Assembly (NCBI GenBank): GCA_963716445.1
Contig: OY970313.1
Span: 310,001 to 374,000, forward strand
Direction: 5' to 3'
DNA: 64,000 bases
Origin: JAAYBF01 sp963716445
Lineage (GTDB): Bacteria > Actinomycetota > Thermoleophilia > Solirubrobacterales > Thermoleophilaceae
The notes under the pieces were generated by a model, which worked only from the letters and a program-made list of their open reading frames with translations, was not told the DNA's origin and did no database searches. The translations under genes were made by a program, and so were the position numbers. Of this stretch, positions 31,895-41,972 are shown in pieces. Position 1 is the stretch's first letter. Each line of letters begins with the position of its first letter.

Positions 31895-33715
31895 CTAGTG
31901 TGGAAGCCTTCGACCGGTGTGCGGCGACAGCGGCCCCAGTCGTCGCTTTGGAGCCCGCTCGACGGTGTCGGCCCGCTCGGCTTTGTCGGCCCAGGCGAGC
32001 AGGCGCTCGACGTGTCCGTCGGAGATGCCCACGCGCGGATCGACGGGAACCAGCAGGGTGGGGCTTCGCCGGTCGGCCGCCCACTCGAGGTGGCGGTCGT
32101 CGAAGTGGTCGTCGATCCAGGCGGCGGGGCGCGAGCCGGCGTAGCGGTCGACGCGGTCGATCCTCCACTGCTCCGCCGAGCCGTTGCCCTCACGCCCGGG
32201 GGCGACCACGGGGGGCTCCTCCTCGAGGCCGAGCAGCGCGAGCAGGTAGTTGTCCATGTCGTGCTCCCAGCCGCCGGTTCTGACGAGCTCGAAGCGACTC
32301 GCGAGGGTGTCGACCAGCTCGCGTGCACGGTCGGACACGTAGGTCATGCCGTATCCCAGGGTGTAGACCCTCCCGGGTGGCAGGCTGGGCGAGGATGGGC
32401 TCAGCGCGATCGCTCCATTGACGTCGAGGAACAGCAGCGGTCGCTGGTGGGCCGCGGTCGCCGCGCTGGCAGGACGGGCCGCCACGAGGGCTCCTCCGTG
32501 GCGACGCGACGCGAAGGCGATCGCCGCCAGCGGCCCGAGCAACATGAGCATCAGCAGCAAGAGCGCCTCAGGGGGGGTGCCGAGACCGTCCTCGAGGTCG
32601 ATCGGACCGCCCTCGCGCGTGTCGCCGAGCACACCACCGGCGGGCGTCGGCGTTCGGGTCCGGTCGGCTCCCTCGCCGGAGCCGGCCTGTGACGAGCCCG
32701 CTGCCGAGCCAAGCTCCCCGGAGCCGGCGACGCGTAGGTCGGTCGAGACGCCTCCCGACGCGCCGCCGTTGCAGAGGCCGCGCGTGCCGGCGCCGGTCAG
32801 CTGCCGCAGCGACGACAGCTCCAGTCGCAGCGCCTGTCCCGGGGAGATCCCGAGCCGCCGTGCGATGACTCGCCGCGACGCCGGTCGCCGGCCGTCCAGT
32901 CCGGCGCGCCAGATGAGCGTCCGTCGTCCGAGATCCGAAAGCCCGCCCAGACAGCCCTCGTGGTCGAGGACGGTCTCGCGGAGGCGTCGAAGAGGTCTGT
33001 CACGGAGCGGCTCGTCCCAGATACGGCGCAGGATCGCTCGCCGCCGTGCCGGAGGCGCGGTGGCCAGCTCGTCGAGCACGCGCGGCGAGATCCCGCTGAT
33101 CGCGGTCGTTGCGGCCTCCGCCGGGTCGGCGCCCCAGGGCATGGCGCTGGCGGACTCGGCCAAGGAGGACGGCGCCTGTGCCCCGTCTCGGATCGGCGCG
33201 AGCGCCCGGCCGAGCTGGGGCGCCGATCGTCCGATGTCGCCCAAGGCGGGACCTCCCTTGGCGGGCCTCTGACCCGCCGGCGGACCGCCCGCTGGCGACC
33301 GGGGCGACGGAGCCCCCACCGCGGGTGCTCGTCCAGTGGGAGCGGAAGGCGGTTGGCTCGGCGCCTTCACCGGAGGGGCTTTCACCGGCGGGGCCTGGAC
33401 CGGCGGAGCCTTCACGGGTGGCGGCCGCACGGGCGCCGGTGGTTGCTTCGGCGTGGGCGGAGGCTTGGGTGCAGGGGTCGGTGCCGGCACGGCCGGAACC
33501 TCAGGCAGGGAGACGTCGGGAGGTGGGAGCTGCGGAGCCCGCACGGACGGCGCCTCGACTGGAACCGGCAGCGCGACCTGCGCCGCGAGCGGCTCCAGGG
33601 GCAGCACACGGGCCTCGCCGCCCGCCGTCAGGCCCGTCGTACCGGCGACGGCCACTCCTGCGATCAGTCCGATGCGCGCTCGAAGCCCTCCGGAGCGCAG
33701 CGTTCGTAGCTCCAT
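31895..33715 (-). CDS. Membrane protein joining a Pro-rich region, an HTH-like segment and a degenerate HAD domain
   Basis: 606 residues from ATG 33715 (frame opens at 33796). Order: N-terminal hydrophobic helix (about 13-33, ARIGLIAGVAVAGTTGLTAG), Pro/Lys/Ala-rich repeats of the PPVKAPPV type (about 60-170), a helical domain containing a sigma-region-4-like helix-turn-helix (about 258-302, SRRVIARRLGISPGQALRLE), Ser/Gly linker, transmembrane helix (about 382-405, LLLLMLMLLGPLAAIAFA), and a C-terminal HAD-like domain (about 425-590). The HAD nucleophile motif reads LFLDVNGAI: the first Asp is kept but the second is Asn. The acidic motif IDDHFDDRH is present. If the first helix is a signal or anchor, the HTH would be extracytoplasmic, which is odd for DNA binding. 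I do not recognise a named family. Confidence 0.7.
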   Translation of the reverse strand: MELRTLRSGGLRARIGLIAGVAVAGTTGLTAGGEARVLPLEPLAAQVALPVPVEAPSVRAPQLPPPDVSLPEVPAVPAPTPAPKPPPTPKQPPAPVRPPPVKAPPVQAPPVKAPPVKAPSQPPSAPTGRAPAVGAPSPRSPAGGPPAGQRPAKGGPALGDIGRSAPQLGRALAPIRDGAQAPSSLAESASAMPWGADPAEAATTAISGISPRVLDELATAPPARRRAILRRIWDEPLRDRPLRRLRETVLDHEGCLGGLSDLGRRTLIWRAGLDGRRPASRRVIARRLGISPGQALRLELSSLRQLTGAGTRGLCNGGASGGVSTDLRVAGSGELGSAAGSSQAGSGEGADRTRTPTPAGGVLGDTREGGPIDLEDGLGTPPEALLLLMLMLLGPLAAIAFASRRHGGALVAARPASAATAAHQRPLLFLDVNGAIALSPSSPSLPPGRVYTLGYGMTYVSDRARELVDTLASRFELVRTGGWEHDMDNYLLALLGLEEEPPVVAPGREGNGSAEQWRIDRVDRYAGSRPAAWIDDHFDDRHLEWAADRRSPTLLVPVDPRVGISDGHVERLLAWADKAERADTVERAPKRRLGPLSPHTGRRLPH

Positions 33716-33823
33716 GTCCTGCTTCGTGTCTGGGGTACGGGTTGAGAGGAGACCCTTACCCGGGTGGGTCCGCCCGCAACCTCCTCCCTTCGGCAACTCC
33801 CTCCCGCAACTGCCTCCCCTGGG

Positions 33824-35794
<1,971 letters not shown>

Positions 35795-35895
35795 TCGGCC
35801 GACGATGGTAGGCGACCGGCCCCACACGGCTGAGAAGCGGCCCGGCAGCGCGTCACCGGCTCTAAAGCGCTGGGCCGGCCTGCCGATCAAGAACC

Positions 35896-37956
35896 ATGCG
35901 CGCGAGGGTGGTCAGACGCCTGCGGACGGGCTCGCTCAACGGGCTGCGGCTCCTACTGGGCGTCCCGTGGATCACCGGACGGGTCGGAGGTGTCGCCGAC
36001 GACGGCCGCCGCCAGACCCGTCTCGGCGCCTTCTTCGACCGCCGTCCGCTGCTGCTCCGCACCCTGGCGATCCTGGCGCTCGTCTGGGGCGTCGCCTATC
36101 TCACCTGGCGCGTCGGGTGGAGCGGGGAGGGCACGAGCCCGGTCCCCTTCGCCATGCTGCTGGCGACCGAGGTCTACGGCCTCTATGCGCTCGCGATGCT
36201 CGCCTGGTTCTCGTGGTCGCGGCCGCCCGCGGCGCGCCCGCCGATCACCCGGCCGCACTCCGTCGACGTCTACGTCTGCACCTACGACGAGCCGGTCGAG
36301 GTCGTCCTCGCCACGCTCGCCGGCTGCCGCGCGCTGACCTATCCACACACGACATACCTGCTCGACGACGGCCGTCGTTCGGAGATGGAGGAGCTGGCCG
36401 AGATCGGCGGCGCCGAGTACATGACGCGCCCGGACAACTCGCACGCCAAGGCCGGCAACCTGAACGCCGCGCTGCCGCGCACCGCGGGCGACCTGGTCTT
36501 CGTGCTCGACGCCGACCACGTGCCGATGCCGGACGCGCTCGACGCCCTCGTCGGCTACTTCGACGACGAGCGGATGGCGGTCGTGCAGAGCCCGCACGAC
36601 TTCTCGAACCACGACTCCGTCCAGCACTACATGGTCGGCCGCCACGAGCAGTCGCTCTTCTACCGTGTCGTCTGCCCGGGCAAGGACCGTCACGGCGCCA
36701 CTTACTGGTGCGGGTCGGCGGCGCTGATCCGGCGACGGGCGCTGCTCGACATCGGCGGCGTCGCGACCGAGACGATCGCCGAGGACTTCCACACGACGAT
36801 CCGCCTGCAGCGCCACGGCTGGCGCAGCCGCTACCACGACGAGGTGCTCGTCCAGGGCCTGGCGCCGCACGACCTGGACGGCTACCTGCTCCAGCGCGAT
36901 CGCTGGGCGCGCGGCAATCTCGCCGTCTTCCGGCTGCCCGAGTCGCCGCTGCGCGCCCGTGAGCTGCGACCGCTGCAGCGCCTCTCCTACCTGTCGTCGC
37001 TGCTCGCCTACCTGGCGCCGCCGATGCGCCTGCTGCTGCTGGCCACGCTCGGGCTGGTGCTGTGGACGGGCGCCCTGCCGATGAAGGTCAGCGTGCTCGC
37101 CCTCGTGGCGCTCTGGCTGCCGGCGGTGGCGCTCAACCTGATGGCCGGCTCGGCGCTCGCCCGCGGCTACATGCGGATCGCCGAGACGACCCACTTCGAG
37201 CTGCTGACGATGGAGATCTTCACGCGCGCGCTGCGCTGCGCCGCGATTCCCGGCAAGACCGCCTTCAAGGTGACGCCGAAGCAGGGCGTCGACGCGGGCG
37301 GCTGGCGCGCGGTCGTCAAGCTGCGCCTCGTCGTCCTCTGCGCGATCGTGCTCGCCGGCGGGGTCGCGCTGCGGCTGATCGACCTCTTCGGCTCGGGCCC
37401 GCTGCCGAGCCTTCCCGGCATCGCGGCCGTCGTCGTCCCGCTGCTCGGGCTGGTCGAGCTGAGACGCGTGCTGCGCACGCTGCTGCTCGCCGGCGGCCGG
37501 CGTCAGCGCCGCCTCGTCTATCGCTTCGAGGGCGACGCGCCGGCCCACTGCTTCTCCGGCTCGCGGGCGGTGACGGGCCGGGTGGTCGACGCGAGCGCGT
37601 CGGGGCTCGGGCTCGTGATGGACGCTCCGCTGCCCGTCGGCTCGCGACCGCTGGTGCGTCTCCGGCTCGGCGATGCCACCGGCGCGACCCACGACGTGCC
37701 GGTCCGCGTCGAGATCCGCTCGTCTCGCCCGGTCGGCGAGAGCCAGCTCGTCGGCGCCAGCATCGTCGCGATCGACTCGCAGGCGCGGATGCGCCTGATG
37801 GAGTGGTGCTACGTCGTCTGCAGCCACGAGCGCCTGCGCGGCCACCGCCCCGCGGTAGCCGGCCTGCCGCTCTCGGACGAGCGGATCGTCATGCCGGTCG
37901 ACGACGCGCCGACGCCGCCCCTGCGGGTAGCGGCGTCCGAGGGCGCCGTCGCCTGA
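35896..37956 (+). CDS. Cellulose-synthase-like family 2 glycosyltransferase with PilZ domain
   Basis: Membrane glycosyltransferase of 686 residues, probably polymerising a beta-linked polysaccharide. Two N-terminal membrane helices (about 52-72, 80-105) precede the GT-A domain. UDP- and metal-binding Asp are in YLLDDGRR and VLDADHVP, the catalytic base in IAEDFHTT, and the chain-gripping QRDRW motif in LLQRDRWARG. Four or five membrane helices follow (about 375-520). A C-terminal PilZ domain (about 535-630) shows RRQRR and DASASG, close to the RxxxR and DxSxxG c-di-GMP signature. Activity may therefore depend on c-di-GMP. No partner BcsB/BcsC-type genes are nearby. Confidence 0.9.
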   Translation: MRARVVRRLRTGSLNGLRLLLGVPWITGRVGGVADDGRRQTRLGAFFDRRPLLLRTLAILALVWGVAYLTWRVGWSGEGTSPVPFAMLLATEVYGLYALAMLAWFSWSRPPAARPPITRPHSVDVYVCTYDEPVEVVLATLAGCRALTYPHTTYLLDDGRRSEMEELAEIGGAEYMTRPDNSHAKAGNLNAALPRTAGDLVFVLDADHVPMPDALDALVGYFDDERMAVVQSPHDFSNHDSVQHYMVGRHEQSLFYRVVCPGKDRHGATYWCGSAALIRRRALLDIGGVATETIAEDFHTTIRLQRHGWRSRYHDEVLVQGLAPHDLDGYLLQRDRWARGNLAVFRLPESPLRARELRPLQRLSYLSSLLAYLAPPMRLLLLATLGLVLWTGALPMKVSVLALVALWLPAVALNLMAGSALARGYMRIAETTHFELLTMEIFTRALRCAAIPGKTAFKVTPKQGVDAGGWRAVVKLRLVVLCAIVLAGGVALRLIDLFGSGPLPSLPGIAAVVVPLLGLVELRRVLRTLLLAGGRRQRRLVYRFEGDAPAHCFSGSRAVTGRVVDASASGLGLVMDAPLPVGSRPLVRLRLGDATGATHDVPVRVEIRSSRPVGESQLVGASIVAIDSQARMRLMEWCYVVCSHERLRGHRPAVAGLPLSDERIVMPVDDAPTPPLRVAASEGAVA

Positions 37957-37957
37957 A

Positions 37958-38854
37958 TCAGCCGATCGGCGCCAGCAGCGCGAGCTGGCGCGACTGGGCG
38001 AGCAGGGTGCCGTCGGCGAGGAACAGCTCGCCGTCCTCCTCCATCGTCCCGTTGATCGCGGCCGCGGTGCGGAAGCGCCCGAGCACCGGCTGGTCGGGCA
38101 GGCCCTCGGGCGGGAGCTCGGCGCGGAGGTGGACCGTGAGGTCGATCGTCGGGGCGATCGCCGGCGCCGTGAGCGGCTCGAGCGAAGGCGGCCACCACAC
38201 GTCGGACAGCAGGACCGCGTAGGCGGCGTCGATCCGGCGTGGGGCCGGCGGCGCGATCCAGCCGCCGGTCTCCGCCGCCTCGCCGGGCGCGAGCTCGCGC
38301 CCGCAGAACGGCGAGCCGCCGAGCCGCGGCGCGATCTTCACGCGCGACACGATCGACGGCATGTCGGGTGTCGTGGCGAGCCAGGCGCCGCTCTCGGCGC
38401 TGTAGTCGCCGGGCAGCAGCCGGTCGGCGTCGCGGGCCGGCGCCGGCGCGACCGTAGGCATCGCCGGCGACCAGGTCGCGGCGGTCGGCAGTCCGGGTGT
38501 CGAGAAGGCGCCGAGCGCCGTCATGACCTCCTTGCCGCCCTGGCTCGCCGTGGCGCGCGCGGTCGAGAACCGCTTGCCGGCGCGCACCGTCTCGACCGCG
38601 ATCTCGATCGGCCCGGGTTGCGACGGACGCAGGTAGTGAGTCGAGAGCGAGCGCAGCTGGCGGTCGCCGTCCGGGGCGAGCCACTCCTGCATCGCCCGGG
38701 TGAGGATCGCGGCGAGGTAGCCGCCGTTGGGCCCCGGCGGAGCGCCCCAGCCGTCCTCGACCTCACCGGCGAAGCGACCGCCGTCCAGCGCCCTCACCGC
38801 CGTCGCGCGGTCGAAGTCGGTCGGTGGCGCCTGTTGGTCGAGTTGCGAGCCCAA
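37958..38854 (-). CDS. Acyl-CoA thioesterase family protein (double hotdog)
   Basis: 298 residues from TTG 38854. TAGCGT lies 10 bases upstream, and no ATG or GTG is near the domain start; longer readings run into the opposite gene. The first hotdog contains GRFAGEVEDGWGAPPGPNGGYLAAIL and LSTHYLRPSQPGPIEIAVE, the second SDVWWPPSLEPL, PTIDLTVHLRAELP and a final FLADGTLLAQSRQLALL. This is the TesB/acyl-CoA thioesterase II-like arrangement. Probable substrate is a medium or long acyl-CoA, but the protein could be a non-catalytic hotdog. Convergent with the glycosyltransferase gene, stop codons almost touching. Confidence 0.82.
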   Translation of the reverse strand: MGSQLDQQAPPTDFDRATAVRALDGGRFAGEVEDGWGAPPGPNGGYLAAILTRAMQEWLAPDGDRQLRSLSTHYLRPSQPGPIEIAVETVRAGKRFSTARATASQGGKEVMTALGAFSTPGLPTAATWSPAMPTVAPAPARDADRLLPGDYSAESGAWLATTPDMPSIVSRVKIAPRLGGSPFCGRELAPGEAAETGGWIAPPAPRRIDAAYAVLLSDVWWPPSLEPLTAPAIAPTIDLTVHLRAELPPEGLPDQPVLGRFRTAAAINGTMEEDGELFLADGTLLAQSRQLALLAPIG

Positions 38855-38956
38855 GGCGGCGGGGACGCTACATGCCAGGCGGCCCGCCGGCCTTCTGCGC
38901 GAGCGGCCGACAGAGATTTCGCCGTCGGGCCCCGGGCGCTGCCCTACGCTGAGTGC

Positions 38957-39529
38957 ATGAGGGAGACGCTCCGGTCGCCGTTGAGGGCCGCCGCGATCGC
39001 GGCGTTCGTCGTCGGCATGCTGCTCTTCCTGCTGAACCCGCCCGAGCTCTCCGGCGCCGAGGACCTGATCACGCTCGCCATGGGCGCCATTGCGCTCGTG
39101 ATCTTCACGGCCTGGGGGACGGTCGTCCTGATCGGCGACGGTCCCAGCGAGCCGGAGATCGAGCGCATGGTCCAGCGCAGCGAGACGCTCGCCAGGCTGC
39201 CCGTGCCCGAGCACGCCCCGACCGAGTTCGACGACCTGGTCAGAGAGGCGATCGACGATCTGCCCGACGAGTTCCAGGAGGTCCTGCGCCACGTACCGGT
39301 CGTCGTTTCGCACCTCGGCCGCGAGCACCGCGCCTACGGCCACTACATGGGCGACACCGTCGCCCGCGAGTACTACCCCGACAAGATCGTGATCTACCGC
39401 GACACGCTCGAGCGCGACTTCGGCCACGACCCCGAGCTGCTCCGCGCGCAGGTCACGCGCACCGTGCGTCACGAGCTCGCCCACCACCTCGGCTGGGGCG
39501 AGCGGGGCGTTCGCGACCTGGGCCTCTAG
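38957..39529 (+). CDS. Membrane-attached zinc metallopeptidase family protein
   Basis: 190 residues. The C-terminal half matches the small zincin-1 metallopeptidase family: FDDLVREAIDDLPDEFQEVL, then IVIYRDTLERDF and the zinc motif RHELAHHLGWGERGVRDLGL (HExxH plus downstream residues). Unlike the soluble family members, it has two membrane helices at the N-terminus (about 11-28 and 38-58). Substrate unknown. ATG 38957 is 6 bases after TACGCT (38945-38950), with no Shine-Dalgarno site, suggesting a leaderless message. Confidence 0.85.
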   Translation: MRETLRSPLRAAAIAAFVVGMLLFLLNPPELSGAEDLITLAMGAIALVIFTAWGTVVLIGDGPSEPEIERMVQRSETLARLPVPEHAPTEFDDLVREAIDDLPDEFQEVLRHVPVVVSHLGREHRAYGHYMGDTVAREYYPDKIVIYRDTLERDFGHDPELLRAQVTRTVRHELAHHLGWGERGVRDLGL

Positions 39530-39591
39530 AGCGCCCGTCCCCGGAGGGCCGGGAGCTGCGGAGCGCTCGAACGCTCTAGATTTGGCCTACT

Positions 39592-39678
39592 GGAGAGGTG
39601 TCCGAGTGGCTTAAGGAGCACGCTTGGAAAGCGTGTATGCGGGAAACCGTATCGTGGGTTCGAATCCCACCCTCTCCG
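39592..39678 (+). tRNA. tRNA-Ser(GGA)
   Basis: Acceptor GGAGAGG / CCTCTCC; anticodon stem CACGC / GCGTG around TTGGAAA, anticodon GGA (codons UCC and UCU); long variable arm; T-loop GGTTCGAATCC; discriminator G. TAGATT (39577-39582) lies about 10 bases upstream as a -10 box. Confidence 0.96.
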
Positions 39679-39924
39679 CTAGGCGGCGTCGCCTGGGATG
39701 ACCAGCCGGACGTGCTCGCGCGCGAGCATCAGCACGGAGGCCGACCGGCTCTCGCCGCCGTCGAGCGGTGTCAGCTCCGCGTCCTCGATCGTGAAGAAGG
39801 CGAGCTCCTCGCGATTGACGTGGTCCGACAGCCTGCTGCGAAAGCCCTCGGCCGGGAGCGTCATCGAGCCGGTCACCCGATAGCGATCGGTCTCGACGAC
39901 CACCTTCTCCTTGCGCAGGTCCAT
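39679..39924 (-). CDS. Conserved small protein of unknown function
   Basis: 81 residues, rich in beta-strand patterns (VVVETDRYRVTGSMTLPAEG, ELAFFTIEDAELTPLDGG, ASVLMLAREHVRLVIP). It resembles small one-domain proteins found widely in Actinobacteria, which have no known role (possibly DUF6812-like; not certain). The stop codon lies immediately against the 3' end of the tRNA-Ser on the other strand. ATG 39924 has TAGGAT (39933-39938, minus strand) 8 bases upstream. No signal peptide or membrane helix. Confidence 0.7.
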   Translation of the reverse strand: MDLRKEKVVVETDRYRVTGSMTLPAEGFRSRLSDHVNREELAFFTIEDAELTPLDGGESRSASVLMLAREHVRLVIPGDAA

Positions 39925-40028
39925 GACCGCCGATCCTATGGCAGCCAGGTGTCGACGACGGTCTCCGGCCCCGCTCGCCGAGCCGGTTCCGCCACGGGCC
40001 GGTCCGCGGCATGGGTACGGTTCAGGCG

Positions 40029-40754
40029 GTGAGCATCGCGATCGGGATCTGCGCCGCCGTCGAGCGCGCGCGCTGGCGCAGCTGGGACGACCACGTCGCC
40101 CTGACGCCGCGGGCTTACGTGACCGCCGTCCAGGCCGCCGGCGGGCTGGCGCTGATCCTGCCGCCCGACGACGACGCGGCCGAGGCGCCCGACCCGCTGC
40201 TCGACAAGGTCGACGGGCTGATCCTGGCTGGCGGCGCCGACGTCGATCCCGCGGCCTACGGCGCGACTCCGCATCCCGCGACGGTCGAGACGCGTCCCGA
40301 GCGCGATCGCTTCGAGCTCGGCCTCGCGCATCGGGCGCTGGAGCGGGGGATCCCGGTGCTCGGCATCTGCCGCGGCGGTCAGATGCTCAACGTCGCGTGC
40401 GGCGGAACGCTGATCCAGCACCTGCCCGACCTCGTGGGCGACGAGCGCCATCTGGAGACGCCCGGCACGTTCTCCGAGCACGACGTGGATCTCGAGCCGG
40501 GCTCGCTGGCCGCGCGCGCCGCCGGCGCCGAGCGGATCGTCGTCAAGTCCCACCACCACCAGGCGATCGACGAGCTCGGCGACGGCCTTAAGGCGACCGG
40601 CCACGCGCTCCCCGACGCGATCGTCGAGGCCGTCGAGTCGACCGACCACGGCTTCGCGCTCGGCGTGCTCTGGCACCCCGAGGCCGACGAGCGCAGCAAG
40701 ATCGTCGCCGCGTTGGTACGCGCCGCCACGCCGCGGGTAGCATCGAAGCGATGA
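40029..40754 (+). CDS. Class I glutamine amidotransferase-like hydrolase (peptidase C26, PuuD-like)
   Basis: 241 residues from GTG 40029, which is 7 bases after TACGGT (40016-40021); an ATG at 40011 lies upstream of this -10 box and is therefore less likely. Catalytic Cys in GICRGGQMLN, His and Glu in GVLWHPEAD, and GLILAGGADVDPAAY near the N-terminus are typical of gamma-glutamyl-gamma-aminobutyrate hydrolases. A role in polyamine/putrescine breakdown or cleavage of another gamma-glutamyl amide is likely. Its stop overlaps the ATG of a small charged ORF, and phosphofructokinase follows. Confidence 0.88.
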   Translation: MSIAIGICAAVERARWRSWDDHVALTPRAYVTAVQAAGGLALILPPDDDAAEAPDPLLDKVDGLILAGGADVDPAAYGATPHPATVETRPERDRFELGLAHRALERGIPVLGICRGGQMLNVACGGTLIQHLPDLVGDERHLETPGTFSEHDVDLEPGSLAARAAGAERIVVKSHHHQAIDELGDGLKATGHALPDAIVEAVESTDHGFALGVLWHPEADERSKIVAALVRAATPRVASKR

Positions 40755-40924
40755 GCGAGTCAGGGGCGCCAAAGCGCGACACGCCGGACAACGAGGACTT
40801 CGAGGGCGCGCCGCAGGAATCCGAGCAGCAGCCCGAGGAGGCGCCCCCGGAGGTGGCGGGTCCCGGCGGGCGGGACGAGAAGCGCGGTGGGGACAAGCGC
40901 GGTGAGCGCGAGGGGGAGAGCTAG
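40751..40924 (+). CDS. Small acidic/basic disordered protein of 57 residues
   Basis: Begins with ATGA overlapping the stop of the amidotransferase gene, so translation is probably coupled; TAGCAT (40738-40743) 7 bases upstream could also start a leaderless message. Composition is nearly all Glu, Asp, Lys, Arg, Gly, Pro and Gln (QESEQQPEEAPPEV, then RDEKRGGDKRGEREGES), with an acidic N-terminal and a basic C-terminal half. It is predicted disordered. Its 3' end contains the G-rich ribosome-binding region for the next gene (start GTG 40932). Role unknown; it might simply serve translational coupling. Confidence 0.55.
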   Translation: MSESGAPKRDTPDNEDFEGAPQESEQQPEEAPPEVAGPGGRDEKRGGDKRGEREGES

Positions 40925-40931
40925 CAGCGCT

Positions 40932-41963
40932 GTGCGCGTCGGCATCCTCACGGGGGGCGGCGACTGCCCGGGCCTGAATGCGGTCATCCGGGCGATCGTC
41001 CGGCGCGGGCTGCGCGACGGCGGCCACGAGCTCGTCGGCTTCCGCAACGGCTGGGCCGGGGCGATCGCCGGCAACACGGTCGAGCTGACGGCGGCGTCGA
41101 CCTCGGGGATCCTCCACCGCGGCGGCACGATCCTCGGCAGCTCGCGCACCAATCCCTACAAGGAGGACGGCGGCGTCGAGGCGATCGAGCGCTCATTCGC
41201 CGATGGCGGCGTCGACGCGCTCGTCGCGATCGGCGGCGAGGACACGCTCGGCGTCGCGCTGCGCCTGCACCGCGAGCAGGGCATCCCGATCGTCGGCGTG
41301 CCGAAGACGATCGACAACGACCTCGGCGGCACGGACTTCACCTTCGGCTTCCAGACCGCGGTCCAGATCGCCACCGACGCGGTCGACCGCCTGCACACGA
41401 CGGCCGAGTCCCACGACCGCGTGATGCTCCTCGAGGTGATGGGCCGGCACGCCGGCTGGATCGCGACCTACAGCGGGATGGCCGGCGGCGCCGACGCGAT
41501 CCTCGTGCCGGAGCGCCCGTTCGACGTCGACGGGGTGTGCGCGAGCATCGAGCGCCGCCACGCCGGCGGGCGGACTTTCTCGATCGTCGTCGTCTCCGAG
41601 GGCGCCAAGCCGGTCGGCGGCATCGAGACCGCCGACGACCAGCACGTCGACGCCTTCGGCCACGTCCGCCTCGGCGGCATCGCGGTGCAGCTCGAGCGCG
41701 AGATCGAGCAGCGGACCGGCTTCGAGAGCCGGATGACGATCCTCGGCCACATCCAGCGCGGCGGCACGCCGATCGCCTTCGACCGCGTGCTCGCCACGCG
41801 CTTCGGCGTCGCGGCGATGGACGCGGTGGCGGACGGCGCCTTCGGCCAGATGGTCGGCCTGCACGCCAACGACATCGTGCGCGTCGAGCTAGAGACGGCG
41901 CTCGCCGAGCCGAAGCTGCTCGATCCGAGCCTCTACGAGACCGCGGAAGTCTTCTTCGGCTGA
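40932..41963 (+). CDS. 6-phosphofructokinase, sequence features of the PPi-dependent type
   Basis: 343 residues from GTG 40932 (GGGGGAGAG upstream). Converts fructose 6-phosphate to the 1,6-bisphosphate, or the reverse. The opening GILTGGGDCPGLNAVIR is standard. The donor-selecting positions read GGEDT (Asp where E. coli ATP-PFK has Gly104) and PKTIDNDL (Lys where E. coli has Gly124). Both substitutions are the established markers of pyrophosphate-dependent enzymes. Substrate-binding MGRHAGWIA and the HIQRGGTP region are intact. Pyruvate kinase starts 10 bases later, so two control steps of glycolysis share an operon. Confidence 0.9.
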   Translation: MRVGILTGGGDCPGLNAVIRAIVRRGLRDGGHELVGFRNGWAGAIAGNTVELTAASTSGILHRGGTILGSSRTNPYKEDGGVEAIERSFADGGVDALVAIGGEDTLGVALRLHREQGIPIVGVPKTIDNDLGGTDFTFGFQTAVQIATDAVDRLHTTAESHDRVMLLEVMGRHAGWIATYSGMAGGADAILVPERPFDVDGVCASIERRHAGGRTFSIVVVSEGAKPVGGIETADDQHVDAFGHVRLGGIAVQLEREIEQRTGFESRMTILGHIQRGGTPIAFDRVLATRFGVAAMDAVADGAFGQMVGLHANDIVRVELETALAEPKLLDPSLYETAEVFFG

Positions 41964-41972
41964 GGGGGCTGG

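Noticed and set aside
33340..33430. Short periodic DNA as a possible CRISPR or minisatellite array
   Set aside because: It encodes the in-frame PPVKAPP protein repeats of the membrane protein and has no spacers.
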